Shown: piece after piece, positions 51,215 to 57,578 of the stretch
How positions within the stretch are numbered: the first letter of the stretch is position 1
How the letters are laid out: the number at the start of each line of letters is the position of its first letter
Assembly (NCBI RefSeq): GCF_000220835.1
Contig: NZ_GL985606.1
Location: 2,417,480-2,481,479, forward strand
DNA from: Actinomyces sp. oral taxon 448 str. F0400
GTDB taxonomy: Bacteria > Actinomycetota > Actinomycetes > Actinomycetales > Actinomycetaceae
Length of the DNA: 64,000 nt
Direction of reading: 5' to 3'
The notes under the pieces: model-generated
What the model was told of the DNA's origin: nothing
Database searches by the model: none
What the model saw: the letters and a program-made list of their open reading frames with translations, nothing else
Translations under genes and position numbers: made by a program

Positions 51215-53796
51215 TGATGAGGTTGCGTGACGAGATCAGGACGTGGGAGACGTCCACGGTCCTGCTGTGGGTGGTTTGTGCCACCGTCGGGATCGTTTCG
51301 GTGCTCCTGGACCTGGGCGTGCACCTGTGGGCGTGGTGGACCAGCAGTCGTCCGTCACCGCCCTGGAACCCTTTCAGCCTGGTCCCGATGCTGCTGAGGG
51401 GCTCGCTACCGGCGACTGGTGGCATGTGGGTATGTGTCGGCCTCGTGGCCGCCTTCCTGCTCCTGGTGGCGTCAGCGCCGTGGCTGGCGCTCCGGCGTGC
51501 GCGCTCCCGCCGACGCCGGGGCGATGAGGCGGCGGCGCTGGTCGGCGACCGGCGCGATACGGAGCCGCTGAGCCGCGACCAGGTGGAGGCTACGGCACGC
51601 CGTCTGAAGGTGGGCACCGACAGCTTCGGCTTGCCGGTGGGTCGAGCGGTGAGAGACAACAGGCCCCTGTACTCCGACTTCGAAGCAGTCGCGATCGCTA
51701 TCGCGGGCCCCCGGACGGGGAAGACGACCTGCTGGGTGGTACCGAGGATCCTGGCGGCTCCGGGCTTCGTAGTCGCCACGTCCAACAAGCCGGACATCGT
51801 CGAGCTCACGCGCCAGGTGCGTTGTGGTCGCGGGCAGGTGTGGGTGTTCGACCCTGAGCAGATCGTCGGCGAGCCGCAGTCCTTCTGGTGGAACCTGCTG
51901 GGTTACGTCACCGATAGCAAGCACGCCACTGTGATGGCGCAGGCGCTCATGGACGCCAGCCGGCCGGCGGCCGGCGGGCAGTCCAACCCGTTCTTCGACA
52001 CGGGGGCGCGTGACCTGGTAGCTCGTTTCCTGCTGGCCGCGGCCAGGTCGGGGCGGTCCCTGGCGGCGGTGAAGCAGTGGGTCAATGACCCGGGTGACGA
52101 CGAGGCCGTGGCGCTTCTGCGCCAGGCCGGAGAACACGAGAAGGCCGACGAGCTCCAGGCCACGCTCAACATGGTCGAGGTGACCAGGTCCGGTATCTTC
52201 GCTGGTGCGCAGCAGATCATGGAGTTCACGGCCGACGAGCGGACCATGTCGTGGGTGACGCCGAACGGCTGGATTTCGGAGCTGCGTCCTGAGGACCTTG
52301 TGTCCGGCGCCGACACCCTCTACCTGCTCAGCCAGGAGGGGCCGGTCTCGGCGGCCCCCGTGGTTACCGCTTTGACGATGGCCTTGACCGAGGCGGCTAT
52401 GGAGCACGCCAAGCGGCAGCCCGCAGGTCGTCTGAGCATCCCGGGCCTGGTGATGCTGGACGAGGCCGCCAACGTCTGCCGGTGGGGGCAGCTGCCGAGC
52501 CTGTACTCCCATTTCGGGTCGCGGGGGATCCTGGTGGACACGATCCTCCAAAGCTGGTCCCAGGGCGTCACGGCGTGGGGTCGGGAAGGAATGCAGACGC
52601 TGTGGTCGGCGTCGAACGTGAAGGTCTACGGCGGGTCGGTCGCCGAGCCGGAGTTCCTCTCAATGATCTCGGACCTGATCGGCTCGCACTGGGTCGACCA
52701 GGTTCAGACGACCAGCTCGCGGGGAGGCTCGTCGTCAACACGGTCCCTGGAGGCCCAGGAGCGCAAGATCGCTCCGATCGACCAGCTCGGCTCCTTGCCC
52801 AAGGGGAGGGCGTGGGTGCTCGCTTCCGGATCGACCGCGCTGCTGAGCAGGCTCGTCCCGTTCTGGGAGGAGACCATGAGGACAACGAGTAAGGCAAAGT
52901 GCACGATGAGCGATGACGTTCTTGCTGAGGCCAGCCAGGAGATCGCCAAGGCGTGGCGGGCAGGGATGCAGATTGCCGAGTTCATGGCTATCAGGCGTCA
53001 GCGTGAGCTGGCTCGCGCCCAGAGGAACAGCACCGAGGACGAGCGTCGCCTGCGTCAGGTCATAGAGGGTGAGCGGCGTCTGGCCGCCCCCGTCTACCGG
53101 GCGGCTCTCGATAAGGGCTGGTGGGAGACCGCCTCGGCCGAGCAGGCGGCCCACACCCACTGCGTGGCCGTGCGCTTCTCACGGCTCGACCCTCAGGCTG
53201 AGCAAGCGGTCATCGAGTGCGAACGGCAGGCCCGGCTGAAGTGGAACATCAACCTGGCCCAGACCCGCCGGCCGCTGAAGAGCCAGGACGTGGACCCCCA
53301 GGCCCTCGCGGCCACCGCCCCAGCCATCGCCGGTGAGGAGCAGGAGAACTGGGGGCAGCACCTCGACCAATCCGCCCACGACCGAGCCCACGACGCCCCG
53401 TCCCGGAAGCAGCCGGCGGCACCCGCCTCGCAGGGCGATGCCCGCGAGGCCGAGAAGCCGTCCTCGCGTGTTGCCCGCAGGCGGGCCAGGGCCGCTCGCG
53501 CGTGCACCGACAAGGAGGCCGCTGAGGCGCAGGACGCCCTGCACGCCTCGGCGGACGCGTCCACCCCGGCCACGCGGGCGGAGCAGGCCGACGTCTCTCG
53601 GGCCCGAGCAGCCGAGACGGCCTGGGACTCGCAGGCTGCCTGTGAGGAGTGGGCGCAGCAGCAGATTGAGGCCGGCTGCCCGCCCGACGCGGTGCGCGCG
53701 GCCGTCACAGGCCGACTGGCCCTGCACGAGCCGGCCTCCCAGGCCACACGGGCTCCTGCCAGGGCCCGCCCCGCGGCGCCCGTAAGGGCGCGCTGA
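51214..53796 (+). CDS. VirD4/TraG-type conjugative coupling protein
   Basis: An 860-residue type-IV coupling ATPase, apparently intact. Two N-terminal membrane segments (near residues 15-40 and 70-92) precede the ATPase, with Walker A GPRTGKTT at 165-172 and Walker B LVMLDEAANV with Asp416-Glu417. The RecA-like core runs to about residue 540. A charged Ala/Glu/Gln-rich C-terminal tail of about 250 residues probably contacts the relaxosome. The start is GTG 51214 or ATG 51217, both after AAGGGG; GTG overlaps the previous stop. It would pump relaxase-bound DNA to the mating channel, but the channel ATPase next door is broken and no relaxase is seen. Confidence 0.9.
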   Translation: MMRLRDEIRTWETSTVLLWVVCATVGIVSVLLDLGVHLWAWWTSSRPSPPWNPFSLVPMLLRGSLPATGGMWVCVGLVAAFLLLVASAPWLALRRARSRRRRGDEAAALVGDRRDTEPLSRDQVEATARRLKVGTDSFGLPVGRAVRDNRPLYSDFEAVAIAIAGPRTGKTTCWVVPRILAAPGFVVATSNKPDIVELTRQVRCGRGQVWVFDPEQIVGEPQSFWWNLLGYVTDSKHATVMAQALMDASRPAAGGQSNPFFDTGARDLVARFLLAAARSGRSLAAVKQWVNDPGDDEAVALLRQAGEHEKADELQATLNMVEVTRSGIFAGAQQIMEFTADERTMSWVTPNGWISELRPEDLVSGADTLYLLSQEGPVSAAPVVTALTMALTEAAMEHAKRQPAGRLSIPGLVMLDEAANVCRWGQLPSLYSHFGSRGILVDTILQSWSQGVTAWGREGMQTLWSASNVKVYGGSVAEPEFLSMISDLIGSHWVDQVQTTSSRGGSSSTRSLEAQERKIAPIDQLGSLPKGRAWVLASGSTALLSRLVPFWEETMRTTSKAKCTMSDDVLAEASQEIAKAWRAGMQIAEFMAIRRQRELARAQRNSTEDERRLRQVIEGERRLAAPVYRAALDKGWWETASAEQAAHTHCVAVRFSRLDPQAEQAVIECERQARLKWNINLAQTRRPLKSQDVDPQALAATAPAIAGEEQENWGQHLDQSAHDRAHDAPSRKQPAAPASQGDAREAEKPSSRVARRRARAARACTDKEAAEAQDALHASADASTPATRAEQADVSRARAAETAWDSQAACEEWAQQQIEAGCPPDAVRAAVTGRLALHEPASQATRAPARARPAAPVRAR

Positions 53797-53872
53797 GGAC
53801 GCGCCAGCAGCGCCCGTAGCCCCAGATGACCGACCCCGCACAGGCGCCGACCGTCACGGCGCCCCCTCCCCG

Positions 53873-54094
53873 TTATCTTGTTGGTGGTTCTCGGTGGTAG
53901 GTGCTGGGGGCTGGCCAGCTGCTGTGGTCATGATGTCTTGCCCCTGCCCGTAGACGATCCGGGGGTGTTGTCACCCGCGGCAGCCGGCCCATGGCCTCAA
54001 CCTCGGTGTCGACGGCGGGGCGGCCGAGGCGGGGGTTTCGCAGGTCGAGGTGGAGGCGTTTGATGGATCGGTTCTTGTGCCCGGTGGTGGCCAC
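53873..54094 (-). pseudogene. Fragment resembling the start of a ParB-like protein
   Basis: From GTG 54094 (GAAAGGG upstream) the frame reads ATTGHKNRSIKRLHLDLR then NPRLGRPAVDTEVEAM, matching the opening of ParB/sulfiredoxin-like nuclease domains (LHLDxxNPR). After about 35 residues it turns into Pro/His/Arg-rich sequence without similarity. Probably truncated. The rest of 53797-54158 shows no gene. Confidence 0.35.
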
Positions 54095-54158
54095 GGTGGG
54101 AGCCCTTTCAGACATAGGGACAGGTGGGAGGGGGCGGAGAGGGCTGGAGCGGCGTGGT

Positions 54159-54494
54159 TCAGGCGGTAGCGAGGTATGCCTCGACGGCGTCGCGGATGAC
54201 GGCGCTGGCGGTGGTGCCGTGCTTCTCGATGTAGGCGGTCAGGGCTGCGTCGGTGTGCTCGGGCAGGCGGACCTGGCGGCGTGGGGAGCGTCCACGGCCG
54301 GTAGCGTGGGACTGTCCGAGGCCTGGGCGGCCTCGGAGGATGGCGTCGAGCTCGGTGTCGCTGATGCGTGAGCCGTCGCGGCTGGTTCCGTGTCCGATGG
54401 TGGGGACGCGGCCTGCGGTGACGTCCTCGTCGAGCTGGTTGTAGTAGGCCTGGTCGGCTTCAGTGATTGGTGTGGGCGTGGGATCGTTGGTCAT
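54159..54494 (-). CDS. Ribbon-helix-helix antitoxin-like protein
   Basis: A 111-residue protein. The N-terminal ~60 residues are acidic (ITEADQAYYNQLDEDVTAG). The C-terminus is a CopG/Arc-type RHH: RRQVRLPEHTDAALTAYIEKHGTTASAVIRDAVEAYL, with the beta-strand RRQVRL and two helices. It follows a small gene on the same strand by 19 bp in toxin-then-antitoxin order. It is expected to bind DNA as a dimer and neutralise the partner. It is intact, unlike its partner. Confidence 0.75.
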   Translation of the reverse strand: MTNDPTPTPITEADQAYYNQLDEDVTAGRVPTIGHGTSRDGSRISDTELDAILRGRPGLGQSHATGRGRSPRRQVRLPEHTDAALTAYIEKHGTTASAVIRDAVEAYLATA

Positions 54495-54513
54495 GGTGTT
54501 TCTTTCTGGTGGG

Positions 54514-54785
54514 TCAGTGGTCGGCGGGTGGGATGAGGTGTCGGTAGAGGTCGGTGACTTCCATGGCGTGGAAGATGATGCGTCGGCCGCGGCCGTCGAC
54601 GGCAACGCCGACTTCGAGGTAGCGCAGTGCCTGCGGGTGGGGCAGGCCGACGAACATGAATGACTGCTCACCTGTACGCCGGGGCTGGAGGATCTCGTAC
54701 TCGACGTGGTGCATGACGGCGTGCTCCGCGTCGGGGCGGGGATGCCGTGCTTGTCCGCAGAATCGGTGAACTCGAACCTCACCAC
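54514..54785 (-). pseudogene. Toxin-like partner of the RHH protein, frameshifted
   Basis: From ATG 54785 the frame opens MVRFEFTDSADKHGIP. One extra C in the CCCC tract near 54737-54740 would join it to RPDAEHAVMHHVEYEIL...FMFVGLPHPQALRYLEVGVAV and HAMEVTDLYRHLIPPADH, about 90 residues. The FxFTxxSxxKHGI opening and HxMEVTxxY end resemble small actinobacterial toxins that pair with RHH antitoxins; I am not certain of the family. The lesion should inactivate it. Confidence 0.6.
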
Positions 54786-54786
54786 A

Positions 54787-55095
54787 TTATGGTAGTACCG
54801 TTTGGCGGGATGAGCAAGCCCTCGACTGCGTAGATTGATGCCTCGCGGGGTGAGGTTCTCGATGGTTCACGAGGTGGGGCAGGGAGCGTCCGAGGCGATC
54901 GAGGCGCCACACGACGAGCGTGTCGTCCTCTTCGGGCTCGGCTAGGGCACATCCATCCAGACCAGGGCGTGCGGCGAGGGTACCTGAGGTGGTGTCGGTG
55001 CGGATGTGGGTACAGCCCGCCGCCTTGAGGGCGTCGAGCTGCATGTCGAGGTGCTGGCTGGTGGTGAAGATGCGGGCATAACCGACGGTGTCCAT
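54787..55095 (-). pseudogene. Serine resolvase remnant, catalytic Ser replaced and frame broken
   Basis: From ATG 55095 (MDTVGYARIFTTSQ) this is the N-terminal catalytic domain of a Tn3-type resolvase: LDMQLDALKAAGC, TSGTLAARPGLD and DTLVVWRLDRLGRSLPHLV. Position 10, the nucleophilic Ser in active enzymes (GYARVST), is Phe (TTC, one base from TCC). After LPHLVN the frame is lost; one added base gives TIENLTPRGINLRS and then the gene ends, without the C-terminal HTH. It is inactive on three counts. Confidence 0.85.
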
Positions 55096-55163
55096 GCCCC
55101 TATGCACCACGCGAGTGGCCGAGCGAGTTGGCCTTAGGTGAGATCTCAGCCCTGTTTTGGACG

Positions 55164-55598
55164 TCACCGTGTCGGCATGTCGCCAGCGAGCCGGACGGTG
55201 TTCCAAACCGGCCCCTTCTGGATGTCGTGGTCAAGGATGTCGAAGACAGTGGCTTGTCGTCCTTTGACGGGGTCGGCAGGCTCAATGAGGGCACCATGAT
55301 GGTCTGCGCGAGCACAGGGGCAGCGGCTGTCGTATTGAATGCCGGCTTCCCAGATCTGCCAACTGTCAGTACCGCCGAGGCTGGGAAACTGTTGATCGGC
55401 GGTGGTGACCCAGCCGGCGGGAACATTGGTGCGGCTGGCTGTCCATTGAGCGCTTCTGGGTTTGTCGTATGCACAGTTTTCGTGGCTGCCGGAGGAACAA
55501 TAACCGCACGGCCCGTATTCGCAGGAACACATGGTCAGTGCTGCTGGCACCGATTTATAGATCTTAGGCATGGTCGCGGCCCACGTGTGCTGACGCAC
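55164..55598 (-). CDS. Cys-rich hypothetical protein
   Basis: A 144-residue protein starting at GTG 55598 (GGAG nine bases upstream) or at ATG 55571. Near the N-terminus is a cluster CSCEYGPCGYCSSGSHENCAY, six Cys and one His in about 20 residues, a likely zinc or disulfide knuckle. The rest (LGGTDSWQIWEAGIQYDSRCPCARADH) is not repetitive. The minus strand looks more coding than the overlapping plus-strand frame of similar length because of this clustered motif. No family recognised. Confidence 0.5.
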   Translation of the reverse strand: MRQHTWAATMPKIYKSVPAALTMCSCEYGPCGYCSSGSHENCAYDKPRSAQWTASRTNVPAGWVTTADQQFPSLGGTDSWQIWEAGIQYDSRCPCARADHHGALIEPADPVKGRQATVFDILDHDIQKGPVWNTVRLAGDMPTR

Positions 55599-55882
55599 CC
55601 ACTCAGCTCCGCCTTAGTCATGCTGCGGGTGCTACCATGGTGATTCTCCTCAGAAGAAAGTGAGGGCGAATGTCTCAACTTGCAGCGCCGTGGTGCTTCA
55701 GAGTATCTGAAGTAACGCCCCATACTCTTCGATGAACTTTCATTCGTAGGCATCGGAATCATTTTGACACATTTGAACTCATTCTTTACGGATGTGGCGA
55801 GAATGGACTTCTGAACGAAGGTTAATGGGATGACCTTAAATAGTATTGATGTTCTCCTTTCTTGAGATTGGTTGTCCTTCGT
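55599..55882. other. AT-rich non-coding stretch in the element
   Basis: This stretch is visibly AT-richer than the surroundings (for example ACTTTCATTCGTAGGCATCGG and runs of TTT/AAA near 55720-55870). It contains no frame I would call a gene. It probably holds the promoter for the Cys-rich gene and the 3' end of the helical gene pair. Confidence 0.4.
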
Positions 55883-56020
55883 TTAGATGGTGTCTTGGAG
55901 GGCGTTCAGAACCTCGCCGACGAATTCCTCGGAGTCGGCCCTCTCCAGAAGCCAGCTGATCTCCTGTAATGCGCCATTGAGGCGGGCGCGAATGTCAGTG
56001 AAGTCGAGAGGGGCGGTCAA
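55883..56020 (-). CDS. 45-residue protein coupled to the preceding gene
   Basis: Starts at TTG 56020 and ends at TAA 55883. GGAG lies seven bases upstream of the TTG, and the TTG overlaps the previous stop (TTGA), so it is a translationally coupled second cistron. The product (TAPLDFTDIRARLNGALQEI...ERADSEEFVGEVLNALQ) is predicted to be almost wholly helical and acidic. No family recognised. Confidence 0.5.
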   Translation of the reverse strand: MTAPLDFTDIRARLNGALQEISWLLERADSEEFVGEVLNALQDTI

Positions 56021-56379
56021 GATGATTCTCCGATCTCGCTGTGGTCGGCGTCAATGCCCTTGTCGCGAAGAAGGCTCCGTTCGAGCTGCTCGACCTCGTC
56101 GAGGGTTTCCTGGAGGCCGGTCTCTCCTGCCTCTACTCGGTGGCGAACGTTGATTGAGGACACCCTCATCGCAGTCGCGAGAACGAGCTGAAAGGCTGCC
56201 GGATCGACGGCGATAGTCCCGGTGTTGAGGAGTTCCTCGACTCGTTCGACTTCGAAGAGGATCTCCTGGATCTCTGCGAGTCCGTTCGCCACCTGGGAGT
56301 GGATGTCGCCGGCGTACTCGGCTACCGCCTCCATGAGGAGGCGGGTCTGAAGGAACATGAAAGTGATTGAGGTAAGCAT
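56017..56379 (-). CDS. Small helical protein of unknown function
   Basis: A 120-residue protein from ATG 56379 (GGAGAGAG about nine bases upstream; an in-frame ATG at 56424 is possible). The sequence is acidic and helical with heptad-like spacing (VANGLAEIQEILFEVERVEELL and LQETLDEVEQLERSLL), suggesting a coiled coil. The N-terminus MLTSITFMFLQTRLLMEAV could be a weak membrane or amphipathic segment. Base composition is lower in GC than the host genes, consistent with transfer. Coupled to a 45-residue gene downstream. No family recognised. Confidence 0.55.
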   Translation of the reverse strand: MLTSITFMFLQTRLLMEAVAEYAGDIHSQVANGLAEIQEILFEVERVEELLNTGTIAVDPAAFQLVLATAMRVSSINVRHRVEAGETGLQETLDEVEQLERSLLRDKGIDADHSEIGESS

Positions 56380-56542
56380 GATGAGTTCTCTCTCCGGGTT
56401 CATAAAGAGAGAGATGTCGATCACCTTGATGACTGGGGTTGGTCGAGGACGTCGCTGAGGAGGGTCGTGCCTGGCTCAGGGGAGCGGTGAGACGTCGGCG
56501 TCTCGGCGGGGCACGGCAGAGAGGACTACGTGGCGAGATGCC

Positions 56543-56556
56543 AGGTAGGCCTACCT
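56543..56556. promoter_or_regulatory. 14-bp perfect palindrome near attR
   Basis: AGGTAGGCCTACCT lies 59 bp inside the right attachment site. It could be a recombination arm site or an operator for the helical gene pair. Between 56380 and 56614 nothing else was identified. Confidence 0.3.
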
Positions 56557-56614
56557 AAAGGTCGTGGAAGACAGTGAATCCTGATCTTCGTCTAGGGTGA
56601 GGAGTACAAATCCG

Positions 56615-56654
56615 GGAGCAGAAAACCGCAGGTTCGAATCCTGTCCGGAGCACC
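56615..56654 (+). other. attR (displaced 3' half of tRNA-Arg)
   Basis: GGAGCAGAAaaCCGCAGG...CCGGaGCACC repeats the tRNA 3' half. The core 56626-56648 is identical to 48123-48145. The 5' half of a tRNA is missing, so this is not a tRNA gene. It marks the right limit of the element. Confidence 0.8.
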
Positions 56655-56691
56655 ATCCGCCCTCGCCCGGCGCCCCGCCGGCGAGTTTCTC

Positions 56692-56762
56692 GCCGAGATC
56701 GGCATTTCGGGCCGAGGGTGACGGCGGCGTCGTCACCCTCGGCCCGAAATGCCGATCTCGGC
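56692..56762. repeat. Perfect 32-bp inverted repeat with 7-base loop
   Basis: 56692-56723 and 56731-56762 are exact reverse complements around GCGGCGT. It lies 38 bp outside attR and 36 bp beyond the stop of the GDPD gene. It can act as that gene's terminator, but the stem is about twice the usual length. Confidence 0.9.
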
Positions 56763-56798
56763 GGCACGCATGATCAAGCCGGCCGTGCCCGGACGGGC

Positions 56799-57545
56799 TC
56801 AGCGTCCCAGAGTCTCCAGAGCCAGGCTCGGCACGTCGGTGATGAGCGCATCGACATTGAGCCCGACCAGGCGGCGCATCTCGTCGGGATCGTCGACCGT
56901 CCACACGTGCACCTCCAATCCAACGGTGTGCGCCTGCGCCACGAATCGCCGCGTCACCACCGGCACCCCTCGGTACTGCGTCGGCACCTGCACGGCGTCC
57001 ACCCGCCCCCGCGTCCAACCCCAGCGGGTGTGCGGCAGTCTCAGCGCGGCCTCGCTGAGCAGCATGAGACCCGCGACGTCGCCGCCGCCCAGCGAGGTCG
57101 TCGCCCGCGGCTCCTGACGGCGCAGCACGGCCAGGCGGCGTGCGGAGAAGGACGCGAAGCGCACCCGGTCGAGGGCGTCGGCCGCGCGGACCGCCTGAAG
57201 AGCGGGCTGCACGACCGCCGACTCCTTAAGGTCCACATTGAGCGCGAGTCCTGGATGGGCTTCCAGAACCTCGTCGAGCCGCACGAAGCCGTGCCCGTCG
57301 CCCGCGTCGACGCGGGCGAGCTCATCCCAGGTCAGCTCAGCCAGCGAACGCTCCGTACCGTCGACCCGCTCCAGCCCGGCGTCGTGGGAGAGCACCACGA
57401 CGTCGTCGGCGGTGACCCGCAGATCGGTCTCCATCCAGGCCAGCCCCAGCGATACGACGTGCTCGACGGCGCTCCAGGTGTTCTCCGGCGCCTCCCGGGC
57501 TCCCCCGCGGTGCGGGACAACGGCGCAGTACCGCCTGCGTGTCAT
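56799..57545 (-). CDS. Glycerophosphodiester phosphodiesterase
   Basis: A 248-residue GDPD-domain enzyme. The catalytic and metal motifs are VPHRGGAREAPENTWSA (HRG and ENT), METDLRVTADDVVVLSHD (ETD, SHD) and VDLKE. The C-terminal VHVWTVDDPDEMRRLVGLNVDALITDVP is the standard GDPD ending. No signal peptide, so it is cytoplasmic and probably hydrolyses glycerophosphodiesters to glycerol-3-phosphate plus alcohol. It follows the M23 peptidase gene by 33 bp. Confidence 0.93.
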   Translation of the reverse strand: MTRRRYCAVVPHRGGAREAPENTWSAVEHVVSLGLAWMETDLRVTADDVVVLSHDAGLERVDGTERSLAELTWDELARVDAGDGHGFVRLDEVLEAHPGLALNVDLKESAVVQPALQAVRAADALDRVRFASFSARRLAVLRRQEPRATTSLGGGDVAGLMLLSEAALRLPHTRWGWTRGRVDAVQVPTQYRGVPVVTRRFVAQAHTVGLEVHVWTVDDPDEMRRLVGLNVDALITDVPSLALETLGR

Positions 57546-57578
57546 GCGTCCTCCTCGTCCGTGCCCGGGTCCGTCCGC

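Larger units (their letters stand above)
48112..56654. mobile_element. Degraded integrative conjugative/mobilizable element in tRNA-Arg
   Basis: About 8.5 kb lies between the 3' half of tRNA-Arg and a second, displaced copy of that half. Contents, left to right: an XRE-like fragment, a decayed unknown gene, 73-bp repeats, a small broken gene, a DUF6668-like remnant, a chimeric TrbC/VirB4-like remnant, an intact VirD4-type coupling protein, a ParB-like fragment, a ribbon-helix-helix antitoxin with a broken toxin, a broken serine resolvase, a Cys-rich protein and two small helical proteins. No tyrosine integrase, excisionase or relaxase was found, so it is probably immobile unless helped in trans. 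Confidence 0.82.

Noticed and set aside
55128-55643. A 171-codon plus-strand gene opposite the Cys-rich protein
   Set aside because: The minus strand has the clustered Cys/His motif and a plausible ribosome binding site; the plus frame shows no domain and reads through the resolvase start region.
56615-56654. A second tRNA gene
   Set aside because: Only the 3' half is present; there is no 5' acceptor strand, D-arm or anticodon arm. It is the displaced attachment-site copy.
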